Below are positions 51,958 through 59,499 of a stretch of DNA of 64,000 nucleotides, piece after piece. How positions within the stretch are numbered: the first letter of the stretch is position 1; each line of letters starts with the position of its first letter. The stretch is from Paenibacillus borealis (GTDB taxonomy: Bacteria; Bacillota; Bacilli; Paenibacillales; Paenibacillaceae), in the NCBI RefSeq assembly GCF_000758665.1, contig NZ_CP009285.1, positions 6,758,001 through 6,822,000 of the forward strand, in the 5' to 3' direction. The notes beneath the pieces were generated by a model that was given only the letters and a program-made list of their open reading frames with translations, searched no databases and was not told the origin of the DNA. The position numbers were made by a program, and so were the translations under genes.

Positions 51958-54200
51958 TTAAAGCTGCTTGGGGGCATGCCTTCGTATTTGCGGAAAAAAC
52001 GGTTGAAGCTCTGAACATTATAATAGCCAACCTCTGCTGCAATCTGCTTAATCGACAGTTCAGTATCCAGCAGCAGCTCTTTAGCCTTCTCTATCCGCAG
52101 CTGGTTCACAAAATCAATCATGCTATTGCCGGTCTGCTCATAGACAATCTTGCGCATATAAGAGTAGCTGATGCCAATTTCCTTAGCCATATCCTCGAAC
52201 ACTATCTCTTCGCGGAAATTTTTCTTCAAATATTGAATGATCCGCTCAGCGTGATTGGTTTCACTCGTGCTGCGGTCCAGACTCTGTACGATTTCAGTGA
52301 AGAAGCCATGCAGATATTCCTCCAGCTCGTCCAGTGTATCCATGGCGGCGAGAATGGAGTATACATTCCCTCTGCCCATAATCATCCGGCCTGTGCTGAT
52401 ATGATTCTCACGGAGGTGCTTGATCGTCGCCCCCATCAGCTGATAGTAGATGAACATAATATTATCATAGGAAATATTGTCTTCCGAAGAGATCTGGCTG
52501 CGGATGCACTGAAGCTCTTTGAATATCCCGGCCAGATCACCGGCATCCAGGAAGTTGAGAATCCTCCGCTCCCCGCTCTCGGAATCGAGATATTTACGGC
52601 TGCCTTCCTCTTCATCATGCCAGAACATAATGCTTCCAGCCCCGTTAATCATCCGGCTTTTGATGACTTCCATCGCTTCAAACAGCCGCAGGGCAATCAT
52701 TTCGGGTGCATCAGCCCAATCACTTACTCCGATTGTGACTGAATGCTCCAGCAATTCGAGCGATTGATCCCGGATCTGCTCCAGCGCCTGACGGATCAGA
52801 GCTTCCTTCTCCCCGGAGTCATCCGGAGCAAAGTTCAGTACAATCACTATGCAGCCATCATTATGATAGACGCTGCGGGCGAGTATCCCCTCCGGGAAGA
52901 AGCTCTCATACTTCGCATTGAGCAGATACCGGTGATAGCTGCGTGTCTCTAAATTGGTATTGCCCACATACCGCCGGTACTGGTCGATAGAGACAACGAC
53001 TACCCTGTAGCATACCTCCGGAAACGCCTCCGTGATCCGGGGCGGAATCTCACCGCGCAGAAGCCGGTGAACAGCGAGACTGCGGGTATCCTGCTCACGC
53101 TCCTGCAGCAGCTGGAACAGACTTTCCTCTTCCTCCTGCATGCGTTTGAACGCCATGTTCAGGAAGGCAAGCTCATTCTTATTCACCACACCCAGATCGC
53201 TCTTTGAGCGTATCGTCCGCACCAGCTGCCGGAGGGGCCTGGACAACCATGTTGCAAGAAAGATGGCAAGCAGTGTCCCGAGTAAAATGATAGCACCGGT
53301 AAGCAGAATGATATTCCCCTGCATATCCCGTGATTTGATCATCAGCTCATCCATGGAGCTCCAGCTTACATTCCACCATCCGGACAATGACGAGCGGCTC
53401 CATGCGTAGATCATCCGCTTGCCGTCCAGATCGTGGAAGGTATAGCCTTCACTGGATTCCTGGTTCAGTATTTCCTGAAGGAAAGGCAGCTTCTGACCGT
53501 CGGAGAGCAGCAGTGACTGATCATTGAAGGAGATGACTGTACCGTCCGAGTCGAGCAGCAGGTAGTTGCTGTCACCGATCTCCGTAGCATGCAGATATTT
53601 GCCGATCTGGCTCTCTTTCATGTTGACTACGATAATCCCGCTGGTGGTGGAGGACAGGCGGTTGAGGGGATATACATATGACACAACATTCTCGCCCGAC
53701 TCCAGTTTACGGGGAACCCACACCCCGCTGATGCCTCTGCGTCCCTCAAGCGCATCATCCATCCATTCGATCGATTCATAACGCTCCAGTGTCGTGATGC
53801 TATTGTCTGTAGAGAATACATAATCCGAACCATTCAAATAAAAATACGAAGAGTGCACACCCTCTACCCGGCGGTTCAAGTTCAGCAGCTCTTTCGTCAC
53901 GGACAGCGCCAGGCTCACGTTATTGTAATTGGCGTTAATTTCATCGTACGTCTCAAAGCTGCGGATGCGGTCAAAAATATTCGTCGCCGCGAGCCGCGAC
54001 GTGTCCTGTGCCAGATTGGCAAGCGCATTCTCATTTAACTTGCGGTTGGCATTCAGCCCGGCAAGCGTGGATTCTCCGATGGCTGCTTCGGAGTTCTGTA
54101 TTATCTGTGACCCGCTGTACCACGTCAGGATGGCTGTGGGAATGGCCATGATGCAGAATAGAATCAATGCCAGCTGCAGGATCATCGGTGTTTTTTTCAT
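51933..54200 (-). CDS. Membrane-bound AraC-family regulator with extracellular sensor
   Basis: 755 residues from the ATG at 54200 (GGGGG 7 bases upstream). Membrane helices lie at about 8-30 and 295-318 and enclose a Cache-like extracellular region (SYVYPLNRLSSTTSGIIVVNM). A HAMP-like segment (SRPLRQLVRTIRSK) follows, then a long middle region. The C-terminal AraC domain (about 650-755) has DMAKEIGISYSYMRKIVYEQ and IAAEVGYYNVQSFNRFFRKYEG. Sensing and DNA binding are thus in one chain, without phospho-transfer. It should control the LplB/LplC/binding-protein operon just downstream. In sugar transporters of Paenibacillus this regulator type replaces a YesMN pair. Confidence 0.9.
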   Translation of the reverse strand: MKKTPMILQLALILFCIMAIPTAILTWYSGSQIIQNSEAAIGESTLAGLNANRKLNENALANLAQDTSRLAATNIFDRIRSFETYDEINANYNNVSLALSVTKELLNLNRRVEGVHSSYFYLNGSDYVFSTDNSITTLERYESIEWMDDALEGRRGISGVWVPRKLESGENVVSYVYPLNRLSSTTSGIIVVNMKESQIGKYLHATEIGDSNYLLLDSDGTVISFNDQSLLLSDGQKLPFLQEILNQESSEGYTFHDLDGKRMIYAWSRSSLSGWWNVSWSSMDELMIKSRDMQGNIILLTGAIILLGTLLAIFLATWLSRPLRQLVRTIRSKSDLGVVNKNELAFLNMAFKRMQEEEESLFQLLQEREQDTRSLAVHRLLRGEIPPRITEAFPEVCYRVVVVSIDQYRRYVGNTNLETRSYHRYLLNAKYESFFPEGILARSVYHNDGCIVIVLNFAPDDSGEKEALIRQALEQIRDQSLELLEHSVTIGVSDWADAPEMIALRLFEAMEVIKSRMINGAGSIMFWHDEEEGSRKYLDSESGERRILNFLDAGDLAGIFKELQCIRSQISSEDNISYDNIMFIYYQLMGATIKHLRENHISTGRMIMGRGNVYSILAAMDTLDELEEYLHGFFTEIVQSLDRSTSETNHAERIIQYLKKNFREEIVFEDMAKEIGISYSYMRKIVYEQTGNSMIDFVNQLRIEKAKELLLDTELSIKQIAAEVGYYNVQSFNRFFRKYEGMPPSSFKSAKSKSS

Positions 54201-54506
54201 TTTATATCCCCCTAAGGATTTCTCTATATATGTGCCTTGAATTACCTTATGTCCATACATCAGCTGGCTGTATCATCATGTTACCGCTTACATTTAGTTT
54301 TTCCAAGCCCCCTGCTCCAATTATTCGGTTCCATGCGGCATTTGTGTCTGCCCGTATCACTTCAATATTTTTATTTTATCATTTCAGGTTACATTTTACA
54401 TATATGTATAGGAAATTTTTTTTAAAACAAATCCGAAAATGCATAGGCGGCCCGCCTTAATATTCCATCGCTCAAGCCTAATTGTATCGTTTGCAGCTGC
54501 TGCCAC

Positions 54507-54535
54507 TTGACACCGGATCAATTTTCAAATAATGT
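54507..54535 (+). promoter_or_regulatory. Sigma-A promoter of the GntR-ABC operon
   Basis: TTGACA, 17 bases, TAATGT. The -35 is perfect and the -10 matches four of six. Start site expected near 54542, giving a leader of about 30 bases. Confidence 0.75.
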
Positions 54536-54555
54536 TAGTTACATAAGTAATTAAC
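54534..54555. promoter_or_regulatory. Operator-like inverted repeat over the GntR-ABC promoter start
   Basis: GTTAGTTAC-ATAA-GTAATTAAC, arms of 9 bases with one mismatch. It overlaps the end of the -10 and the start site, the place where YtrA-type GntR proteins repress their own operons. Confidence 0.6.
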
Positions 54556-54573
54556 CAGTTAGGTGGTGAAGCG

Positions 54574-54945
54574 GTGGGTATCCAGATGGATGACAGCCGG
54601 CCGATTTTCGTGCAGATTGCGGAGCTGATCGAGAACGATATTATCGATGGAACCGTGCCTGAGGAGACACAGGTGCCTTCCACGAACCAGTTTGCAGCGT
54701 TCTACAGCATCAATCCGGCAACGGCGGCCAAAGGCGTGAATCTGCTCGTAGAGCAGGGAATCTTGTACAAGAAGCGGGGGATCGGAATGTTTGTTGCAGC
54801 GGGAGCACGCTCAGAGTTAACGAATAAGCGCAGGCAGCAGTTCTATGAGCAGTATGTGGTGGCGATGATCCGCGAGGCCGCGAAGCTGGGCATTACAACG
54901 GAGCAATTGTCCGAAATGATCACCAAGGGGGATGAGAACCGATGA
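54574..54945 (+). CDS. GntR-family repressor, YtrA subfamily
   Basis: 123 residues. The GTG start has AGGTGG 7 bases upstream. Winged helix-turn-helix at 1-75 (PIFVQIAELIENDIIDGTVP, TNQFAAFYSINPATAAKGVN, LVEQGILYKKRGIGMFVA). The C-terminal tail is only about 45 residues, the mark of the YtrA subfamily that controls ABC transporter operons. It should bind the inverted repeat at 54534-54555 and repress its own operon, often released by cell-envelope stress or antibiotics in this subfamily. Overlaps the next gene by 4 bases. Confidence 0.92.
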   Translation: MGIQMDDSRPIFVQIAELIENDIIDGTVPEETQVPSTNQFAAFYSINPATAAKGVNLLVEQGILYKKRGIGMFVAAGARSELTNKRRQQFYEQYVVAMIREAAKLGITTEQLSEMITKGDENR

Positions 54946-55883
54946 TGAGCACCGGGGAAAAGAATACAGCTGCTGCAGCTCCGCCAGAGGCCAGGCTCGA
55001 GTTAAGCCATGTCAGCAAGGTATTCCGCGGAGGCCAGGGTGTACATGATCTCTCTCTTACATTAGAGCCGCAGATGATTCATGGACTGATCGGAGCCAAC
55101 GGCAGCGGGAAAAGTACCCTTCTCTCCCTCATTGCCGGCCAAAGATTCCCGGACAGCGGACGGATCTCATACGGCGGCCAGCCGGTGAATGAGCATGCAG
55201 CGGCACTGAATCAGATCTGTCTGGTCAAGACCTACGAACGGGCCTGGGATAACTACTCATTGAAGGAAATCTTCAAATTTGCTTCCATCTTCTATCCTCA
55301 TTGGGACGATAAGCTGGCCAAGGAGCTGATGGGCAGGTTTCAGCTGGAGGGCAGAAAGAACTACCAGCAGCTGTCGCGCGGCGGACAATCGATGGCAGGA
55401 ATTATCATGGGGCTGGCGAGCCGGGCTCCGCTCACGCTATTGGATGAGCCGGTGACCGGCCTCGATGCTTCGATGCGCGAAATCTTTTACCGGACCCTGC
55501 TTGAGGATTACGGCAACTTCCCCCGCACCTTCGTAGTAACTACCCACCTGATTGAGGAAGCGGAGAATCTGTTTGAACGGATGGTCTATATCAAAAGAGG
55601 ACGCATCGCATTCCAGGGCCCTGTAGAGGATTTTGCCGCAAATGCAGTCTATGCCTCCGGACCGGCCACGGTGCTGGAGAAGCTGCTGGGGGATGCCCGG
55701 AACCTGCACAGTGAACGCCTGGGGGGCAAACTCCTGCTCGCGCTTGAGGATCTCTCAGACCCTGCCGAACGCAGAATGCTACAGGATCAGGGTATAGAGC
55801 TGTCTCCGGTTCCTCTGCAGAAGCTGTTCGTATATCTGACGCTGCGCGATGCAGAGAATTCGCAAGGAGGGGGGAAACGATGA
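54942..55883 (+). CDS. ABC transporter ATP-binding protein (YtrB-like)
   Basis: 313 residues. Walker A GANGSGKST is at about residues 50-58, Walker B TLLDEPVTGLDASM, and the switch histidine is in VVTTHLIEEAE. The signature reads LSRGGQS instead of the usual LSGGQ. About 80 residues past the core (from 230) form an extra C-terminal domain. It energises the permease encoded next. Coupled by 4-base overlaps on both sides, so all three proteins are made from one message. Confidence 0.9.
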   Translation: MMSTGEKNTAAAAPPEARLELSHVSKVFRGGQGVHDLSLTLEPQMIHGLIGANGSGKSTLLSLIAGQRFPDSGRISYGGQPVNEHAAALNQICLVKTYERAWDNYSLKEIFKFASIFYPHWDDKLAKELMGRFQLEGRKNYQQLSRGGQSMAGIIMGLASRAPLTLLDEPVTGLDASMREIFYRTLLEDYGNFPRTFVVTTHLIEEAENLFERMVYIKRGRIAFQGPVEDFAANAVYASGPATVLEKLLGDARNLHSERLGGKLLLALEDLSDPAERRMLQDQGIELSPVPLQKLFVYLTLRDAENSQGGGKR

Positions 55884-56572
55884 GCTACCGGAGTTTAATG
55901 AAGTTCCACCTGAAGGATTACCGCAGAGGCGCCTTGATTCTGATGAGTATATTCGTTTGTGTGGACATCGCCCTGGTACTGCTGATGAAGTATCTGCCCG
56001 CCTGGGATATGGGAACAGCGGACAGCATCTTCAGCGTAAACCGGAATATTATGTCTATCTTTATGATCGTCAGTATGATCGTTACGGTGGCCATCACCTT
56101 CCCGCTGATGAGCAGCTTCAGTGTGACCCGCCGCAATTTCTACGTCAGCTCGCTGCTGGCCCTGCTGGCCTTCTGTGTATCAGCTGCACTGGCGGAGACC
56201 CTAGTGTATCTGATCGGCCGGGCAGTTCTTCCTTCTATCGGGCTCCCGGTTGATGCGGACCGGCCGCTTCTGCTCTCTGCGTATGTGTTCATGCTGACCC
56301 TGCTCGATGTTTCGATAGCAACGTTCCTGATCGGCGCCTGCTTTTACCGGTTCAAGGTTCTGATTGGAACCCTCCTGGCCATCCTGTATTTCGGTGCTGT
56401 CGCCCTCATCTCCCCAGTGTTCCCTTCCATGGAGTACGTGGAAAATTTCGCATCCTACTCGGCTGAACCCGGAATGCTTGAGCCTGGAACTACGCTTCTC
56501 ATGTGGGGGATCATTACCCTCTGTGCAATAGCGGGCTGGCTGGTGTACCGCCGTACGGATGTACGGATGTAG
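55880..56572 (+). CDS. ABC transporter permease of the GntR operon
   Basis: 230 residues with about six membrane helices (GALILMSIFVCVDIALVLLM, MSIFMIVSMIVTVAITFPLM, LLALLAFCVSAALAETLVYL and others). It has no recognisable solute-binding partner, which points to export or membrane/antibiotic-stress function, as in Ytr-type systems. It starts inside the stop codon of the ATPase gene (4-base overlap). The terminator follows at 56588. Confidence 0.85.
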   Translation: MSYRSLMKFHLKDYRRGALILMSIFVCVDIALVLLMKYLPAWDMGTADSIFSVNRNIMSIFMIVSMIVTVAITFPLMSSFSVTRRNFYVSSLLALLAFCVSAALAETLVYLIGRAVLPSIGLPVDADRPLLLSAYVFMLTLLDVSIATFLIGACFYRFKVLIGTLLAILYFGAVALISPVFPSMEYVENFASYSAEPGMLEPGTTLLMWGIITLCAIAGWLVYRRTDVRM

Positions 56573-56587
56573 CCGTCCTTCTGCAGA

Positions 56588-56630
56588 GCAAAAAAACGCC
56601 CGGTTACGCATCAGCCGGACGTTTTTTTGC
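56588..56630. terminator. Bidirectional terminator between the GntR-ABC operon and the ktr genes
   Basis: GCAAAAAAACG pairs with CGTTTTTTTGC, with an inner CCGG/CCGG stem and an 11-base loop. It suits both the plus-strand ABC operon and the minus-strand TrkA-type gene. Confidence 0.9.
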
Positions 56631-56653
56631 ATTCTTTTATAGAGATACAGCCC

Positions 56654-57322
56654 CTACTCCGCATTCACCGCTTCATCCTCGAACTCCCCGATGCTGTCAT
56701 TGGAGCCGATTACCACCATAATATCCCCTTGATGCACATGGTCATGCGCAGTCGGGGCAACGATGATGCCATCCTCGCGGTTCAGGGCAATAATGCTGCA
56801 GCCGTACTTAGCGCGTGTGTTCAGCTCCGAGAGACTTTTACCGTCCATGCAGGCAGGTACCGTCAGCTCAACAACCTTGTAATCCTTCGAGATCTCGATA
56901 TAATCCAGCAGATTCGGGGTCACCAGCTGATGGGCCACACGGATTCCCATATCACGCTCCGGAAAAATAACCCGGTCCACGCCCAGCTTCGACAACGCGC
57001 GTCCATGAAGAATGGAGATGGCTTTGCCGACCACCTGCTTAACGCCAAGCTCCTTGAGCAGAATTGCAGCCAGAATACTCCGCTCCATATTATCACCGAT
57101 CGCCACAATCCCGCAGTCGAAATTACGCACCCCAAGGGAGCGCATAATCCCCTCATCCGTAGCATCCGCCATCACCGCATGGGTCAGCCGGCCGGTCATT
57201 TCCTCCACCCGTTCTTCCTGATGGTCAATCCCCAGCACCTCATAACCCATGGACATCAGCTCAAGCGCCAGACTTGAACCGAAGCGGCCCAGGCCGATTA
57301 CAACAAACTGCTGTGCTTTCAT
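56654..57322 (-). CDS. Ktr/Trk potassium-uptake regulatory subunit (TrkA-N/TrkA-C)
   Basis: 222 residues. RCK-type protein: an NAD/ATP-binding Rossmann domain at 1-130 (VIGLGRFGSSLALELMSMG) and a TrkA_C domain at 135-222 (VVELTVPACMDGKSLSELN). In B. subtilis KtrA/KtrC, ATP on the first domain and c-di-AMP on the second gate potassium flow. It forms a ring under the TrkH-type subunit encoded 14 bases upstream. AAGGGG lies before the ATG. KtrA and KtrC cannot be told apart by eye. Confidence 0.93.
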   Translation of the reverse strand: MKAQQFVVIGLGRFGSSLALELMSMGYEVLGIDHQEERVEEMTGRLTHAVMADATDEGIMRSLGVRNFDCGIVAIGDNMERSILAAILLKELGVKQVVGKAISILHGRALSKLGVDRVIFPERDMGIRVAHQLVTPNLLDYIEISKDYKVVELTVPACMDGKSLSELNTRAKYGCSIIALNREDGIIVAPTAHDHVHQGDIMVVIGSNDSIGEFEDEAVNAE

Positions 57323-57336
57323 GTCTTTATTTCCCC

Positions 57337-58707
57337 TTATCCAATTATCATTTTGCCTTCCGGATACTTATACAAAGGTTTACCCTGTTTCGGACCCAGT
57401 GCATAGGCCAGCGTCAGGAGTCCAAGCCGTCCGGCGAACATCGTCAGGCAGATCAGGATTTTGCCGAGCTGCGTCAGCTCCGGCGTCAGCCCCAGACTTA
57501 GTCCTACATTCGCGAAGGCCGAGGTAGTCTCGAACAGGATCATCAGAAAAGGCAGACCCTCGGTGGTTGAGAGCATCATGGATACCGTAACGATCAGCAG
57601 CAGAGCCAGCAGAGTAATGGTCAGCGCCTTGAACACGCGCTCCTGGGCCAGCCGGTACCGGAAGAGTACAATGTCTCCGCGGCCGCGCAGCATGGAGATT
57701 ACAGCTCCAACCATCAGCGTGAAGGTCGTAGTCTTGACTCCGCCGCCGGTTGAACCCGGGGAAGCGCCAATAAACATCAGAATGACGATGAAAAATTGGG
57801 TCGCCTGACGCAGTCCCGTTATATCCAGCGTATTGGCTCCCGCTGTACGCGGGGCCACGGACTGGAATAAGGACGCCCATATTTTGCTTCCGAGATTCAG
57901 CGGTCCAAGGGTCCGCGGGTTGGTGAACTCGAAGATGAAGATCACGGCCATTCCCGTAAGGATCAGCCCGAATGTCATCGACAGCACAACCTTGCTGTGC
58001 AGTGTCAGCCGGCGCTTGCGGCGGAACTCCGCCAGATCGGACATTACGATGAAGCCGATACCGCCGGAGATGATCAGGAACATCACGACCAAGTTGATCA
58101 CAGGATCACCGACATATGCTGTCAGGCTGTTATCATGGCCGCCAAACAGATCAAACCCGGCATTGTTAAACATCGACACTGCATGAAACAGGCCATAATA
58201 TAGGGCACGCGGGAGCGGCATATCAAAGGCAAAGCGGACGGACAGCAGGATGGCTCCGGCCGCCTCAATAACCAGCGAGTAGATCAGCACCTTGCGGATC
58301 AGCCGCACAATCCCCTCCATCGAGCTCTGATTCATTGCTTCCTGGAGAATCAGCCGGTCCCGAAGCGAGATTCTGCGTTTAAGCACAAGCGCAAACAGCG
58401 TGGCCATCGTCATGAAGCCGAGTCCGCCGATCTGAATCAGCACCAGCACGACTGATTGTCCGAACCCGGTGAAATAGGTACCGGTGTCCACCACGGCCAG
58501 TCCGGTCACACAAGCGGCAGAGGTAGCCGTAAACAGCGCGTCCATAAAGTTAAGATGCTCACCGGATACACTGGATACCGGAAGCATGAGCAGCAAAGTT
58601 CCTATAATGATGACTGCGGCGAAACCAAGCACCAGGATTTGCGGAGGAGCAAGCTTCAGGAATTTGAAGCCTGTTTTCTTGGGAAACGATGAAACCAATC
58701 TCCTCAT
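57337..58707 (-). CDS. Ktr/Trk potassium transporter membrane subunit (TrkH family)
   Basis: 456 residues with the fourfold membrane-pore-membrane layout. Pore-loop glycines are in SAACVTGLAVVD, SMFNNAGFDLFGG, APRTAGANTLD and SAFANVGLSLGL. It should carry K+ driven by Na+ or the membrane potential, as KtrB or KtrD does. The ribosome site AAAGG touches the ATG at 58707, so the true start could differ. No ydaO-type riboswitch is visible upstream. Transcribed with the TrkA-type gene. Confidence 0.92.
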   Translation of the reverse strand: MRRLVSSFPKKTGFKFLKLAPPQILVLGFAAVIIIGTLLLMLPVSSVSGEHLNFMDALFTATSAACVTGLAVVDTGTYFTGFGQSVVLVLIQIGGLGFMTMATLFALVLKRRISLRDRLILQEAMNQSSMEGIVRLIRKVLIYSLVIEAAGAILLSVRFAFDMPLPRALYYGLFHAVSMFNNAGFDLFGGHDNSLTAYVGDPVINLVVMFLIISGGIGFIVMSDLAEFRRKRRLTLHSKVVLSMTFGLILTGMAVIFIFEFTNPRTLGPLNLGSKIWASLFQSVAPRTAGANTLDITGLRQATQFFIVILMFIGASPGSTGGGVKTTTFTLMVGAVISMLRGRGDIVLFRYRLAQERVFKALTITLLALLLIVTVSMMLSTTEGLPFLMILFETTSAFANVGLSLGLTPELTQLGKILICLTMFAGRLGLLTLAYALGPKQGKPLYKYPEGKMIIG

Positions 58708-58823
58708 CCTTTCACATATTCATATTGGTTGGTGCTAAATGATGAATTCAGATAAACATACAAAATTATATACGTTATTGCCTAACTTCACAAAGAATCA
58801 TTTTCAAATTAGAAATAACACTC

Positions 58824-58853
58824 TTGAAATTGTATGGTCCCAGGTAGTACACT
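58824..58853 (+). promoter_or_regulatory. Candidate promoter of the second GntR gene
   Basis: TTGAAA, 18 bases, TACACT. Its -10 is the first six bases of the operator dyad at 58848, so repressor and polymerase would compete. Confidence 0.5.
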
Positions 58854-58887
58854 TTCAATGTAAAGTGTATGGTCAGTATCCATACAC
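58848..58887. promoter_or_regulatory. Two overlapping operator dyads before the second GntR gene
   Basis: Dyad 1 is TACACTTT-CAATGT-AAAGTGTA (58848-58869). Dyad 2 is GTGTATGG-TCAGTAT-CCATACAC (58865-58887). Both are perfect with 8-bp arms, and they share the five bases GTGTA. Their centres are 17-18 bases apart. Confidence 0.7.
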
Positions 58888-58921
58888 ACCATAAAGCGAA
58901 TGACAGGAAGGGAGGATACAG

Positions 58922-59302
58922 GTGGATTCTACCTTTGATCTGTTACCGGAGCAATTCCTGATTAACCCCTCACTGCCGATCTATGAACAGTTTGCCTGGG
59001 CCATCCGGGAACGGATTGTCAGCGGCCTCATTCCCCCAGGCTCACGCCTGCCCTCTGTACGGGATCTGGCAGCAGGCAGAGGCGTCAACCCCACCACTGC
59101 CGCCCGGACGTACCAGGAGCTGGAGCGGATGGGGCTGATCGTGACCTACCGGGGCCAGGGAACCTTCGTGACCCGGGAAGAGAGTGTTATCAGTGAAGCT
59201 CGCAAGACTATCATTATCCAGGCTGTCCGGCAGTTCAAAGACACGGCCGCTTCCCTTGGACTGACTGCAGAACAAATGCTGCAAATCGATAAGGAGGATT
59301 GA
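58922..59302 (+). CDS. GntR-family regulator, YtrA-like, without a following transporter
   Basis: 126 residues. GTG start with AGGGAGG 6 bases upstream. Helix-turn-helix at 10-80 (PIYEQFAWAIRERIVSGLIP, PSVRDLAAGRGVNPTTAART, ELERMGLIVTYRGQGTFVTR) and a short C-terminal helix region (QFKDTAASLGLTAEQMLQI). YtrA-like regulators usually lead an ABC operon, but here only a 9-codon ORF and then an unrelated CPBP gene follow. It should bind the dyads at 58848-58887 and repress itself; other targets must lie elsewhere, or the operon has been lost. Confidence 0.9.
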   Translation: MDSTFDLLPEQFLINPSLPIYEQFAWAIRERIVSGLIPPGSRLPSVRDLAAGRGVNPTTAARTYQELERMGLIVTYRGQGTFVTREESVISEARKTIIIQAVRQFKDTAASLGLTAEQMLQIDKED

Positions 59303-59303
59303 A

Positions 59304-59333
59304 ATGATGGAAACCGATTGCTGCAGGTGCTAA
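59304..59333 (+). CDS. 9-codon ORF directly behind the GntR gene, Cys-rich
   Basis: Encodes MMETDCCRC and stop. A perfect AAGGAGG ends 6 bases before the ATG, and the GntR stop is immediately in front. Either a true micropeptide with three cysteines or the remains of a deleted transporter gene that kept its ribosome site. No hydrophobic segment. Existence as a protein is unproven. Confidence 0.3.
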   Translation: MMETDCCRC

Positions 59334-59431
59334 GTATTTTCACCTTGCTCTGGGTACAAATAAAGAACAACCTGCAAATAAACAAGCATAAGCCTGGACC
59401 TCTTCACGTAAAAGGATAGTACGGCAATTTT

Positions 59432-59461
59432 TTGTAACTGCCGGGCAAGTAATACTATAAT
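59432..59461 (+). promoter_or_regulatory. Sigma-A promoter of the CPBP gene
   Basis: TTGTAA, 18 bases, TATAAT. It gives a leader of about 32 bases before the ATG at 59500, which has AAGGAGG. A small inverted repeat CGGCA/TGCCG (59422-59443) overlaps the -35. Confidence 0.6.
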
Positions 59462-59499
59462 GGAATTTACAAGAGTATTTCATTTCAAGGAGGCGTTTC

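Larger units (their letters stand above)
54201..54573. other. Divergent control region of the AraC-type and GntR-ABC units
   Basis: AT-rich. It carries a strong sigma-A promoter with operator for the plus-strand GntR operon (54507-54555). The short GGCGG-C-CCGCC palindrome (54447-54457) has no known role. The AraC-side promoter is not clear. Confidence 0.5.

Noticed and set aside
54478..54500. Another copy of the dyad unit before the GntR-ABC operon
   Set aside because: Only one half (TAATTGTA) fits; the other half is poor and there is no second unit at 50-61 bases.
58708..58921. ydaO (c-di-AMP) riboswitch before the potassium transporter genes
   Set aside because: The stretch is short and AT-rich and lacks the conserved G/A-rich blocks; it is better explained by the divergent GntR promoter and operators.
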